From contig NZ_CP087134.1 of NCBI RefSeq assembly GCF_020911925.1, positions 2,046,001 to 2,110,000 of the forward strand: a stretch of 64,000 bases of DNA, read 5' to 3'. Below, one piece after another: positions 34,924-44,703 of this stretch. Position numbers and translations under genes: made by a program. Under the pieces are notes generated by a model. It was not told where the DNA came from and made no database searches. It saw only the letters and a program-made list of their open reading frames with translations. The number at the start of each line of letters is the position of its first letter. The first letter of the stretch is position 1. The DNA comes from Flavobacterium cupriresistens. Lineage in GTDB: Bacteria; Bacteroidota; Bacteroidia; Flavobacteriales; Flavobacteriaceae.

Positions 34924-36228
34924 TCACATCATTTTCCCTTCCTTAGCATACTCTTTTTTTATCCCCTGAAGAAGGTGCGTGAGGTTAATAGTTTCGTTTT
35001 CGTCTTCTAATGTTTTCAGGCAGGCATATTGAATGATGTTTACAATATTGGCACCTGTAATGTCGTATTTTTTGGAAAGTTCGTTTAGGTTTACATCCTC
35101 AGAAATTCTAATTCCTCTTGGGAGGTTATTTTCCCAAAGACGCAAGCGTTCCCCGTAGGAAGGGACTTCAAACTCAATTATAGATTGAAATCTGCGGGTG
35201 AAAGCGGTATCAATATTCGCCTTAAAATTCGAAGCCAGAATAACCAATCCGGGATGGTTTTCGATGCGTTGCAGCAGATACGAAACTTCCTGATTGGCGT
35301 ATTTGTCATGGGCATCGCGAACGTTGGTTCGTTTTCCGAACACGGCATCAGCTTCATCAAAGAAAAGGATCCAGTCTTTGTCGGCGGCTTTGTCAAATAG
35401 GGAGGAAAGGTTTTTTTCGGTTTCACCAATGTATTTTGAAATTACCATCGATAAATCAATTCTGTAGACATCTCTTTTAGTATACTTCCCAAGGAGGGAG
35501 GCGGTGAGTGTTTTTCCGGTTCCCGGGGCACCATAAAACATGACTCTGTATCCCGGTTTTATTTTGGATTTCATGTTCCATTCGTTCAGGATGATGTCGT
35601 TAAATTTCAACCAGGTTTCTATTTCTTTAATGTTATTTAAAGTAGTAGAATTGAGTACCAAGTCGCCCCATTCTAATTGAGTTTCGATTAATTGTGCGGG
35701 GAAGATGCTGCTGAGCTGCGGTTTCAGGATTTTTCCGGTAATGAATTTTTCGACATATTCATCATCTAAAACAAGCAAACCGCTTAGTTTGGGTTCGCCA
35801 TTGCTAACCGAGTCTATTTTGATGATTCCTTTTTGATAAAGGAAAGACTTGTTGTGCAGGTAATTATAAAAGGAGATTCTATCCTCGAGATGGTTTCCTG
35901 CGATTAAAAATTGAGCAGTTTCACCTGTTGGTAAAATCCCGCGGTGGTTCTTTGTTTTTATGCCGCCAAATTCGGGTAATTCACCACCATTGGGTAGGTA
36001 TTCGGCTATGATGGAGCTTAAAAAATCGGGATGAATATTGGGAACCAATGCCAATGCAAGTAACAGAATATCGGTTTCGGACAGGTTGTTTTCTATGATG
36101 AATTCGTTCACAAATCCCGTAGCATCCAGTTTTCTGACGATGAATTTTTCCGCTGGATTTTCTACCTGAAAAAGAGTGTCAAGCTGAAAGATGAATTGGT
36201 TTTTTAGAATCTCAAATAGTGTTTTCAT
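34924..36228 (-). CDS. AAA+ ATPase of the contractile injection system
   Basis: 434 residues. An N-terminal ~200-residue region of unknown fold precedes one AAA+ module. Walker A is FYGAPGTGKTLTASLLGK (about 229), Walker B ILFFDEADAVFG (about 292), and the arginine-finger region is NIDTAFTRRFQ. A single AAA+ ATPase of this kind is a conserved part of eCIS loci (Afp15/Pvc15-like) and is thought to help sheath-tube assembly or cargo handling. It is the last gene of the locus and overlaps the 191-residue gene by 4 bp (ATGA), so the two are translationally coupled. Confidence 0.88.
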   Translation of the reverse strand: MKTLFEILKNQFIFQLDTLFQVENPAEKFIVRKLDATGFVNEFIIENNLSETDILLLALALVPNIHPDFLSSIIAEYLPNGGELPEFGGIKTKNHRGILPTGETAQFLIAGNHLEDRISFYNYLHNKSFLYQKGIIKIDSVSNGEPKLSGLLVLDDEYVEKFITGKILKPQLSSIFPAQLIETQLEWGDLVLNSTTLNNIKEIETWLKFNDIILNEWNMKSKIKPGYRVMFYGAPGTGKTLTASLLGKYTKRDVYRIDLSMVISKYIGETEKNLSSLFDKAADKDWILFFDEADAVFGKRTNVRDAHDKYANQEVSYLLQRIENHPGLVILASNFKANIDTAFTRRFQSIIEFEVPSYGERLRLWENNLPRGIRISEDVNLNELSKKYDITGANIVNIIQYACLKTLEDENETINLTHLLQGIKKEYAKEGKMM

Positions 36229-36800
36229 GATGGTTTTCTTAAAAATTCAATTAATTCATTTCCTAATTTTACTTGTTCAGTAAGAGATAAAATGAGTTGC
36301 GAGGTGTTAAATTCAATATTTTTTATGTCGGGATAACTTTCATCAGGAGTTATATCATTTGGGTTTAAACGAATGAAATTATATAATTCTTCCTGTTGGT
36401 TTATGTCACCGTTGATAAACATAGGGGAATTGGTTAGCGGATAATAGGATGAAAAAGGCTCAGGGAGTAGGCCTAAAGCCGAAAAATAGGTTATGTTGTC
36501 TTTGGGTTCAAAAATAAAGAATGTTGGTGTCCAGTCACCTGTGGTCTTTAAGATTGCAAATTGCTTGTTTTTTAAACGTTGTTCTATTTCAGTTAACTGA
36601 GGTAGAATGAAATCGATGAATCCAAAAGGATTTAACCTTGAATTTTGAGATATTGATAATGGATGGAAATTTAATGTAGTATCTTCCAAAGCAGGTTCCC
36701 AATCGGGCTTGATTTTTAAATACTGATCAACATTCATATTGTTTTGGGAAGATGAATCTCCGTATTCACTATCTGGATTTTGTAAAATGAATTCTATCAT
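36225..36800 (-). CDS. Unrecognised eCIS-locus protein, possibly immunity or accessory
   Basis: 191 residues with no signal peptide or membrane helix. FAILKTTGDWTPTFFIFEPK and SYYPLTNSPMFINGD suggest a small alpha/beta cytoplasmic protein; I recognise no family. It follows the large 1642-residue effector-like gene by 48 bp and overlaps the ATPase start by 4 bp. Its place after an effector with an RNase-like C-terminus fits a cytoplasmic immunity protein, while the overlap with the ATPase fits a general eCIS accessory role. The sequence alone does not decide. Confidence 0.6.
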   Translation of the reverse strand: MIEFILQNPDSEYGDSSSQNNMNVDQYLKIKPDWEPALEDTTLNFHPLSISQNSRLNPFGFIDFILPQLTEIEQRLKNKQFAILKTTGDWTPTFFIFEPKDNITYFSALGLLPEPFSSYYPLTNSPMFINGDINQQEELYNFIRLNPNDITPDESYPDIKNIEFNTSQLILSLTEQVKLGNELIEFLRKPS

Positions 36801-36848
36801 AAAATAATTTTTTATAAAAATCTATTCAGGTAAAGTTAATGATTAATA

Positions 36849-39800
36849 TTAAATACTTTGCCATAAGGCAACGGCAGCCTGCATCAGTAATTTTGGAACA
36901 TCAGGAGTACCGGGTTTAGGATACATAGATACAATACCTCTAGGTCCTAGATTTACCCTTACTTCATTTGCACCAATTTGAACAAGTTTACTATCGCCCG
37001 GTAACATAGTTCGTACTAAATTCTGTACTTCAACAGAGTTTAGAGCATCAGTAGCCAAAGCTCTAACTTCGCTGGCTCCGATATTAAGTGGCCACATGCT
37101 GTTTTGTCCTTTGCAATTATTCAGAACCATTGCAAAATATTTCCAGGTATGCCTGCTGATCATGTGTAGAATATCATGGGCTTCTACTGTAACTTCAAGT
37201 GATGATCCATCAGCGAGTGTTAGCATTCTTTTAGCTATGCCTCCCGATCCGGGAGCTGTTCTTCCGCCCACTTTAGCGGTTCGCCCTAAACATCCGGCAT
37301 CTAAGAAAGTTATTCCATATTGAAGGGTTTGTCTCCAGGTCGTTAGGCTTGCCCCTGGATAGCTTAACACCAGATTAAAAAATTCTGTTATTTTGCCAAC
37401 ATTCTTAAACCCGCGTGCCGCACAGGCGTCAAGAAATTCAAGAATAAAAGTAGATCCCGAAGTAGCACGTGATAAACCGGATGCAATTGCTTTGTCAACG
37501 ACAGCCAGTACATCAGCAAAATTACCAAAATGAGTGATGTAGTTGGCTATTTTATCAAGATCCTTAATTTCATCTAGTACTCTCATCAAATCATCTACAA
37601 TGCCACCGGCCTGAGTCAATAGATTTCTTAATTTGGCTACGGTTAAATTCTCCATATGAAGGATTCTTTCCAGTTTGCCAATAGTCATTCCCACTTCGTC
37701 AAGGAATCTTACAAAATCATCCAATTCAGCAGCCAAGCCATCTAATTTTGGTAGGGCTGCGTTTATATCTGCTAATCCTTCGAGGAAAGGAACTAGACGA
37801 TCTAAGGCTGTGCTTCTTCCCAGAACAGTAACCAACTTGTTGAATTCATTTACCCCGTTAAATACTGCCAGTAAGCGATCGGTGTCTGCAAATCGGTCAA
37901 AGGCTATAACCAGTTTATCCAATTCGGCAACTTTGTCAAATAGGGCTACTATTTTATTTACTTCTGTCGCTTCTTCTACTATTCTTAGTAAGGTGGCAAA
38001 ATCTGCGGCTTTGGTTACAATTCGAAGCAATGCTGCAGTATCGTCGGCGGTCTCGATTAAGGTGATTAATCTTCCGAGATTGGATGCTCCGACACGTTCG
38101 ATAGCAATGATCATTTTGTCCAGATCAGTTGCTTTGTTCAGTACTCTTATTAGTCTTCCGATATCATCGCCCGAACGTTCCAGTATCGTAATTAATTTGA
38201 CGAGCTCTTTTGCTTTCCCCATTATGGTGATCAGGCTTTCGGCATGACCGGCTACTATTCCTTTTTCGATAAGGGCTAAAACCCGGCCAATATCATCTGC
38301 TTTGGTCAGAATACTAAGTAATTCGTCAGCCTTACCAACGGCGAGTAATGCTTCAATTATTCGAGCTACATCATCGGCGCTAGTCAGTAGTTTAATCAGC
38401 CCGCTAACGTCTTTAATTTTTTCGATTAATAGCAGCAATCTTTCAATATTGGCCATGCTGTCGATCAGGGCAATAAAGGCTTTTACATCTCCCACCAGAA
38501 CAACAATTCTGAGGAATCGCGCCAGCCCTCCAACTCTTGCTACAATTGCCGAGATTCTTGCGATGCGTGCCAACCAGCCAACTAATCGGGAATAAACACC
38601 TGCTCCGACGAGGGCTAAAGCAATTTCAAAAAGAGCTCTTCCGAATAATCGTCCTCTTTCGTAAGGACTTAAACCTTCTGTAGTGACCGCCTTGTAGATG
38701 TAATAGATGGCAAAAAGAGCCGCTATAACAATTCCGACAACCAGCAGTACTTTCAGGATAACAGCCAAAGCAATTCCGAATTTAAAGATCAGGACAAGGA
38801 TTATGATGACAATAATGATCACAATGATCCAGAAAATTAAAGTTCCCATTGCTTTTCCTATAGTAGTGATCAAAGTGGTAAAACCTTCCACAAAACCTCT
38901 TGCCATTCCGGATATGAAATCAGTGAACGTATCCCACCAGGAACTGGAACGATTGAATTCCCTGTCGAGATTGGCGGTAAACTGGTTTACTATTTCTGTT
39001 TGCTGTTCCAGACCTTTGCTTACCGTTTCGTGCATGTTAGAGACGTCGTCAGTAAGTTGACTGTTCCATTTGGTTTCGCTTTTATCAATTTGTTCCTGTA
39101 AGCCTGAACCCAAATCATCTGCCACGGTTTTGGTATCGGTTTCAGCCTCTCTTGCGCTGCCATTAATTTCTTTTACGGTATCTGATTTTAGTTTGTCGGC
39201 AGATTCCTGATAGCCGCTTGCTGTTTCAGATAAAGAAGTATTAATGGTGTCCTGAGTTGAAATAAATTTAGTCTTGAATTCTGTTGTAACATCAGACACT
39301 TTTTTGATGACGTCTTTAATGTATTTGTCAACGTCTTTATGATGTTCGTCAATAGCTTTGCCTAAATCATTTTGTGCTTCTGTCACTTCTTCGTTATACC
39401 AGTAAATTTCGCTGATGTCGGTTTTGAACTTATCAATCTCTTCCAGTGTGGTTGTTTGATTTTTATCAGTATTTGAAATTCCGGTTTTTAAAATATCGTC
39501 TAATTCCGTATCTATTTTTGTCGGGATCAGTTCCAGTACGGCAATTTGCGAAGTGATGCTGGTTCCTAGTTCGGTTTTTAACTTGGTTGTTTCTTCCTCC
39601 AGAGAAGTGAGTGATTTTGCCGCAGATTCGGTTACGGCCTTGATGATTTCGTCTTTTTTGTCATTGATTGCCTTTATTGCTTCCTCTTTTTTGTTACCGA
39701 ATTCGGAGCAAACATTCGTCGCATCTTCGCGATAATTGCCGGCTAATTTTAAGGAATGCGAAATGACTTCGGAAGAAATAAGATCACCTGCTTCCTGAAT

Positions 39801-41777
39801 TTTCTGAATGGTATCAGGCTTGCTGGACCATGCGGCTTCAACAATGTCGCCGGCATTGTCCTTGCCGCTGTATTGGCTTTGTTTCTGCTGAATAATGGCG
39901 TCAATCTGCTTAATGTTGGCAGAAGTAGTTTTGAGGGCATTGGTAGATTCTTCGGTTCCTGTAGTAGTCACACTTTTTGCTTTATCTTCGGCGATAGAGG
40001 TAAGTAACTCTTTTTTGGTTAGGATCACATCATCTACCCTTGCTATTTCTTCAATGGCGGTATCTTTTGCTTGTTGTATTTCAGTGTCTCGTTTTCCTTT
40101 TATAGCATTGCTTGCCTGTTCGTAGGATTTATTGATTTTTTCAAGAGTCGCTCTTTTGGTTTCTTTTAATCGGTCGATTTCGGTTTGAACAGCCTCTTTG
40201 GTTTTTCTCTTCTCTTCATTGATTCCGTCTGTAAGTGCTGTTTTTTGATTTGTGAAATAGGTAATAGAGGCTTGTTTTTTCTCTTCAACATAAGCAATAA
40301 ACAAATCATAACTGGCAAAACCACCACCCGTTTCTGCACCACCGGTAGAAGATGTTGAGGTGGTTTCTGACGAAGTTGCACCGGTACCACCCGATGAATC
40401 ACTGCTGGTAGACTCGTTGTTTTGGCTTGCTGTTGCTGGTGCTGTTGATTGGTTGGCCTCTTCATTTCCGCTTGCATTTGTCGTTGACTGGTTGGTTGAA
40501 TCTGAGGGTGCTCCCGGTACCGATTGGTTTTGAGTATCATTTGCGGGTGTACCCGATTGCGAAGTCGAATCGGTTCCAGAAGTATTTTGATCGGCAGCTG
40601 TACTATCAGAAGTTGAACCTCCATTATTGGATTGAGGCGATTGATTTTGTTGTGTTGAAGTGTCTTCAGAAGAGGTGTTTTCAGAAGAAGCGTTCTCAGA
40701 CGAGGTGTTTTCGGTTCCTGAATTTTCCGGTGCTGAACTGTTGGGTTCTTCTTCCTTTTTTTGAACGGCGGGAGCTGATGCACCTTGTTGAACAGTATGT
40801 GTCAGTTCGTGAGCAAGCAAGTGTTTTCCGGATGGAGAGTCGGGATTGAATTTCCCTTCATTAAAATAAATATCATTCCCGTTTGCAAATGCCTGAGAGC
40901 CCAGTTGTTGGTTCATCTGAACAGCATTGGAATCATTGTGGATTTTTACATCGCTGAAATCGGCTCCAAACCCTGATTCCATCTCTGTTTTGGCATTTTC
41001 CGGAAGCGGAGAACCACCACCTTTGCTATTGTTTAAATCGGTTTCAAGATCAGAATTATCAGTAGGATCTGCATCAGCACCCGCACTCATTTGGAGTCCA
41101 TTTTCCTCTTCTTTTGACTGCGTTTCCTCTTCTTCTTTGGATTGAACTTCTTCTTCGACTTTCTTTTGTTGAATCAATGGCTTTGGTGTCGGCGTTTTTT
41201 CAACAGTTGCAGTTGCCTCAGGAGTTGTAACTTCGATTTTATTTGGAGCGGTTTCTTCTTTCTCCGATCTCGAATGAAAAAGAGTAGCGTTGTTTTCTCC
41301 TACTGCTGTTGTTTCGGGAATAGCAACTTCTGTTTGGTTTAGAATCGTTTCTTCTTTTTCTGAATTGGAATGCAAAATGGAAGGATTGCTTTCAACAGAC
41401 GGAATTATTTCAGGAGTCGCAACCTCAACTTTGTTTTGGACTGTTTCTTCTTTTTCCGATTTTAACTGACCCACCGGACTGATGTTCTCAGCTATTGGTT
41501 TTTCAGAAAGAGTATTTTCGGTTTCTTCTTTTTTCTGTACGTCATTTAGTTTTTTCTGAGCAATAGGAGAGGGACTGAAAAAAGGTTCCGGTGCTGTATT
41601 CTTTTGCGTATTGGAGATTACTTTTTCCGCTACATGGTCGGCTTCGGCTTCAAATTTATCATTTGATTTTCCGATGTTAAGCTTTGCCTGTACACCAAAA
41701 AAATCCTCGCCCTGTCTCGAATTTAGTCCGGACGAGTTTGAAGGATTTGCTTTTGCTTTTTGGTGAAATGCTCCCAT
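36849..41777 (-). CDS. Giant DUF4157 eCIS effector candidate with RNase-like C-terminus
   Basis: 1642 residues. At the N-terminus FFGVQAKLNIGKSNDKFEAE (26-45) is the motif shared with the other cargo proteins. The region to 260 is repetitive and acidic (KEETxxN, VQSKEEE). DUF4157/eCIS core follows at about 260-335 with HELTH at 323-327. Then come a Ser/Thr/Asn linker (340-480), a long coiled coil (485-960), hydrophobic segments near 972-1026 (WIIVIIIVIIILVLIFKF), and about 250 residues of amphipathic helical repeats (LLxLIxKAxDLxxLI). The last ~140 residues contain HDILHMISRHT, NSMWP and VNLGPRGIVSMYPKPG, which resemble EndoU/BECR-type RNase toxins. Probably a membrane-penetrating toxin delivered by the particle. 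Confidence 0.85.
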   Translation of the reverse strand: MGAFHQKAKANPSNSSGLNSRQGEDFFGVQAKLNIGKSNDKFEAEADHVAEKVISNTQKNTAPEPFFSPSPIAQKKLNDVQKKEETENTLSEKPIAENISPVGQLKSEKEETVQNKVEVATPEIIPSVESNPSILHSNSEKEETILNQTEVAIPETTAVGENNATLFHSRSEKEETAPNKIEVTTPEATATVEKTPTPKPLIQQKKVEEEVQSKEEEETQSKEEENGLQMSAGADADPTDNSDLETDLNNSKGGGSPLPENAKTEMESGFGADFSDVKIHNDSNAVQMNQQLGSQAFANGNDIYFNEGKFNPDSPSGKHLLAHELTHTVQQGASAPAVQKKEEEPNSSAPENSGTENTSSENASSENTSSEDTSTQQNQSPQSNNGGSTSDSTAADQNTSGTDSTSQSGTPANDTQNQSVPGAPSDSTNQSTTNASGNEEANQSTAPATASQNNESTSSDSSGGTGATSSETTSTSSTGGAETGGGFASYDLFIAYVEEKKQASITYFTNQKTALTDGINEEKRKTKEAVQTEIDRLKETKRATLEKINKSYEQASNAIKGKRDTEIQQAKDTAIEEIARVDDVILTKKELLTSIAEDKAKSVTTTGTEESTNALKTTSANIKQIDAIIQQKQSQYSGKDNAGDIVEAAWSSKPDTIQKIQEAGDLISSEVISHSLKLAGNYREDATNVCSEFGNKKEEAIKAINDKKDEIIKAVTESAAKSLTSLEEETTKLKTELGTSITSQIAVLELIPTKIDTELDDILKTGISNTDKNQTTTLEEIDKFKTDISEIYWYNEEVTEAQNDLGKAIDEHHKDVDKYIKDVIKKVSDVTTEFKTKFISTQDTINTSLSETASGYQESADKLKSDTVKEINGSAREAETDTKTVADDLGSGLQEQIDKSETKWNSQLTDDVSNMHETVSKGLEQQTEIVNQFTANLDREFNRSSSWWDTFTDFISGMARGFVEGFTTLITTIGKAMGTLIFWIIVIIIVIIILVLIFKFGIALAVILKVLLVVGIVIAALFAIYYIYKAVTTEGLSPYERGRLFGRALFEIALALVGAGVYSRLVGWLARIARISAIVARVGGLARFLRIVVLVGDVKAFIALIDSMANIERLLLLIEKIKDVSGLIKLLTSADDVARIIEALLAVGKADELLSILTKADDIGRVLALIEKGIVAGHAESLITIMGKAKELVKLITILERSGDDIGRLIRVLNKATDLDKMIIAIERVGASNLGRLITLIETADDTAALLRIVTKAADFATLLRIVEEATEVNKIVALFDKVAELDKLVIAFDRFADTDRLLAVFNGVNEFNKLVTVLGRSTALDRLVPFLEGLADINAALPKLDGLAAELDDFVRFLDEVGMTIGKLERILHMENLTVAKLRNLLTQAGGIVDDLMRVLDEIKDLDKIANYITHFGNFADVLAVVDKAIASGLSRATSGSTFILEFLDACAARGFKNVGKITEFFNLVLSYPGASLTTWRQTLQYGITFLDAGCLGRTAKVGGRTAPGSGGIAKRMLTLADGSSLEVTVEAHDILHMISRHTWKYFAMVLNNCKGQNSMWPLNIGASEVRALATDALNSVEVQNLVRTMLPGDSKLVQIGANEVRVNLGPRGIVSMYPKPGTPDVPKLLMQAAVALWQSI

Positions 41778-41803
41778 GAACCTTTATTCTAAGCTGTGAT
41801 TAT

Positions 41804-42262
41804 TTACTCTTCACCTGCAAAAGCAGCTGCTAAGGCATTTAAAGTATATCGTTCTTTTGGATCGTCTGTTTTTTGATATCCCCAAAAAAAGAGCCGTCCG
41901 TTAGAACTGAATAATGAATTTTTCAGATTGACATTCGGGTTATTGGTAAAGTATTTTAGAGCATCCTCATGTTTTTGCTGATTTTCATAAATATAGATGA
42001 CACAACTAACATTTTCATCAACCACCTCATAGCTCACGGCATACCCGGCAGCTGCTTCATCGGCTGTAGGAGTAGGAGGAATCTCTTTGAGAGGCTTCGA
42101 AAAGGAATGCATTAAACGGTCTATTTTAGTTTTTTCATGCTCTAAATAATCTGACATGTTGGTTGTTTTTAATTGGTTATTATTTCTGTTGTCTTTTCGG
42201 GAACAAGTAGCCAGTGTTAAGCTTACAAGACAATAAATCCCTATTTTTTTATAAGTACGCAT
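41804..42262 (-). CDS. Small lipoprotein, candidate immunity protein
   Basis: About 152 residues from the ATG at 42262. An earlier ATG at 42295 would bury the signal peptide. MRTYKKIGIYCLVSLTLATC has a lipobox (LATC), so it should be membrane-anchored in the periplasm or at the outer membrane. The mature part is small and alpha/beta (PTPTADEAAAGYAVSYEVVD, NVSCVIYIYENQQKHEDALK), with no recognised family. The start overlaps the end of the upstream 807-residue DUF4157 gene by 14 bp, so the two are translationally coupled. A periplasmic inhibitor of that metallopeptidase-like effector is the simplest reading. Confidence 0.65.
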   Translation of the reverse strand: MRTYKKIGIYCLVSLTLATCSRKDNRNNNQLKTTNMSDYLEHEKTKIDRLMHSFSKPLKEIPPTPTADEAAAGYAVSYEVVDENVSCVIYIYENQQKHEDALKYFTNNPNVNLKNSLFSSNGRLFFWGYQKTDDPKERYTLNALAAAFAGEE

Positions 42263-44672
42263 CGGCAGCAGTCCAGTTTCCACTTTTAGTTTCATTTAGG
42301 AAAGTACTCCAGCCTGTACCTCCGGCACTAACAAAAGTACTTTCTAAGGTATCTGTATCCCCATCAAAATACGCAGCGGCTACAACGGCTTCTCCGACTA
42401 ATGCGACTAATTTTGTGGCGGTAGTCCAATTGTCCTGATAATTTGTTCTTGTTGAAATGTTTATTCCGGCTGCGTTACAAACCATTCTGGTAAAATATTC
42501 GGTCACTCCTTCATTTAGCGGTTGACTGAGGTTTATTAATGTCCGCGTCGAATATTTGTGTGTTCCCTCATGCACCATAGTACCGGGGTTACCGCTATTT
42601 TGCTCGATCCATACCCTGCGTTCGCTGTCTACAAAACCACTTACGTTTTTTGTTGCCCATACTGATGCGCCATAATGGTTCTCTCCGGCAATATTCCAGT
42701 TTAAGGTATCAACAACGGCTACAAATCCTTCAATTTGACGTCCTTCTGCCACTCCACCGCCTACATAAGCAGACAGATGCGTTTGAATTGCGGCGTCAGC
42801 ATCTACAGCAGAAGTATGCGCAATACTTCCAACAAACAGCATTCTTAACTTAATAATTACCCATAAATAATAGTCGTCTCCTACTTCTGAACGAAGAGAG
42901 GCGAGGTAGGCGGCATCATTCCATACCAAATCACGATCTGCTTTTGTGGCGAGTTCGATAATTTGTTTGACTTCTTCTAAACCGGCTTCTGTTCGAGTCC
43001 ATTCGATTTTAGTTTTTAAATCAAATTGCAGATCGGTTAAGGCCTCGATGATCGTTACGTTGGTGCAAACGCTGCCAAAAAAGGCTTTCCATTCCTCTGT
43101 TTTTAAGGAGTCTCTTTCAATTTGTGTGGTGTTGGCATGAATGATCCACGGTTTTATGGTGGGATAATTGAGCTCCCAACTGGTTATGGTCATTTCGGCG
43201 TGTAACCAGGTTAATTTGGTGATCAGATCAAATTGCAAGTCGTCTAAGGCTTCGACCATTGTGGCATTGGTACAAACATCAACAAAGAAACTCATGCCTA
43301 AATCCGTATTTGTTTTTAGGGAATCTCTTTCCGCTTGCGTTGTATTGGTGTGAATGATCCACGGTTTTATAGTAGAATAACTGAGTTCCCAACTGGTTAT
43401 GGTCATTTCTGCTTTTAGCCAGGTTAATTTGCTGATCAGATCAAACTGTAAGTCGTCTAAGGCCTCCACCATAGTAACATTGTCGCAAACATCAACAAAG
43501 AAACTCATACCTACATCTGTATTTGTTTTTAGGGAATCTCTTTCTGCCGGAGTGGTATTGGCGTGTGTGATCCAGGGTTTTATAGTGGAATAACTGAGTT
43601 CCATGCTGGTTATGGTCATTTCTGCCTTTAGCCAGGTTAATTTGGTGATCAGATCAAATTGTAAATCGTCTAAGGCCTCCACCATAGTCGTATTGTCGCA
43701 AACTCCGACAAAAAAGCTTCTCCAGGTATCGGTTTTTAAAGCATCTCTTTGGGGTTGGTCTGCAGCGATTACCATTCCTTTAATCTCGCTGTAGCTCATA
43801 AATGTAGTTCCGAAAGTCGCCGCAGCATTTACCCATTCGAGTTTTTTATCCAGAGTCCACCCTAAATTGTTGACGGCACTGGTCATTTCTGCTACATTAA
43901 GGGCATCGGCCATTCGTCTTTTATAACTACCATCCGCCAAAACCGTTGCTCGTTCCGATTCTTCAAGTTGGGAGCACATCAATATCACCTCATCTTCGGG
44001 AACGTTAAAGCTATCCAGCATTTCGTTTAGACTGTCCAGATGGTTGGGTGGATCTTCTTTTTGAATGTTGGGTTTATTGCCTCCTTGCTGTAAAGTATGG
44101 GTAAGCTCATGGGCAAGTAAATGTTTGCCACTTTGTGAATCGGGATTGTATTTTCCCTGATTGAAATACACATCGTTTCCGCTGGCAAAAGCCTGTGATC
44201 CCAATTCTTTATTCATTTGAATGGCGTTAGAATCACTGTGAATTTTCACATCGCTGAAATCGGCTCCAAAACCCGATTCCATTTCTTCTTTCGTTTGATT
44301 GGCCAACGGAGAACCACCGCCTTTGCTACTTTGAAGTTTACCTTCTAATGCTGAGGTATTGGTAGGATTGGTATCCGTTGTAGCACTTTTTTGAAGTGGC
44401 TCTTTTTCTTCCTTGCTCTGTACTTCCTGATCTTCTTTGGCGGTTTGTTTTTGAACTAAAGCGGGTTGGGGTGGGGTAAAAAATCCTTTCGATTGGTTTT
44501 TTTTATTGGAGACTACTTTGTCCGCTGTAGCATCAGCTTCGGCTTCAAATTTATCATTTGATTTGCCAATGTTGAGTTTTGCCTGTACACCAAAAAAGGA
44601 TTCTTCTCCTCTCTCCGCTGTCGAAGGGGAATGTTTTGAGTTAGAATTTGACTTTTTTGGAAAGGTACTCAT
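42249..44672 (-). CDS. DUF4157 eCIS effector candidate with zinc-metallopeptidase-like C-terminus
   Basis: 807 residues. FFGVQAKLNIGKSNDKFEAE at 26-45; DUF4157/eCIS core at about 125-196 with HELTH at 188-192; a linker; then four repeats of 71 residues (about 284-563), each with WELxYxTIKPWI, RDSLKT, a VCxN segment and LDDLQFDLITKLTWLxAE. The variable C-terminal domain (565-807) contains HEGTH at 701-705 followed by LNEGVTEYF (E721/E725), a zincin pattern. It therefore carries two HExTH sites: one in the common core, one in the toxin-like tip. The repeats are shared with 45885-48206 but the C-terminus is not. It is probably cargo of the contractile particle. Confidence 0.85.
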   Translation of the reverse strand: MSTFPKKSNSNSKHSPSTAERGEESFFGVQAKLNIGKSNDKFEAEADATADKVVSNKKNQSKGFFTPPQPALVQKQTAKEDQEVQSKEEKEPLQKSATTDTNPTNTSALEGKLQSSKGGGSPLANQTKEEMESGFGADFSDVKIHSDSNAIQMNKELGSQAFASGNDVYFNQGKYNPDSQSGKHLLAHELTHTLQQGGNKPNIQKEDPPNHLDSLNEMLDSFNVPEDEVILMCSQLEESERATVLADGSYKRRMADALNVAEMTSAVNNLGWTLDKKLEWVNAAATFGTTFMSYSEIKGMVIAADQPQRDALKTDTWRSFFVGVCDNTTMVEALDDLQFDLITKLTWLKAEMTITSMELSYSTIKPWITHANTTPAERDSLKTNTDVGMSFFVDVCDNVTMVEALDDLQFDLISKLTWLKAEMTITSWELSYSTIKPWIIHTNTTQAERDSLKTNTDLGMSFFVDVCTNATMVEALDDLQFDLITKLTWLHAEMTITSWELNYPTIKPWIIHANTTQIERDSLKTEEWKAFFGSVCTNVTIIEALTDLQFDLKTKIEWTRTEAGLEEVKQIIELATKADRDLVWNDAAYLASLRSEVGDDYYLWVIIKLRMLFVGSIAHTSAVDADAAIQTHLSAYVGGGVAEGRQIEGFVAVVDTLNWNIAGENHYGASVWATKNVSGFVDSERRVWIEQNSGNPGTMVHEGTHKYSTRTLINLSQPLNEGVTEYFTRMVCNAAGINISTRTNYQDNWTTATKLVALVGEAVVAAAYFDGDTDTLESTFVSAGGTGWSTFLNETKSGNWTAADAYL

Positions 44673-44703
44673 AAACTTTTCGTTTCATTTGTTATTCCAT
44701 AAT

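Noticed and set aside
37675..40849. Long antisense open frames opposite the 1642-residue gene (37675-38247, 40427-40849 and others, plus 40166-40783 minus)
   Set aside because: They mirror the biased codons of the helical repeats and the Ser/Thr linker, giving Ser/Asn/Thr-rich or low-complexity translations. The long minus-strand gene has clear domains.
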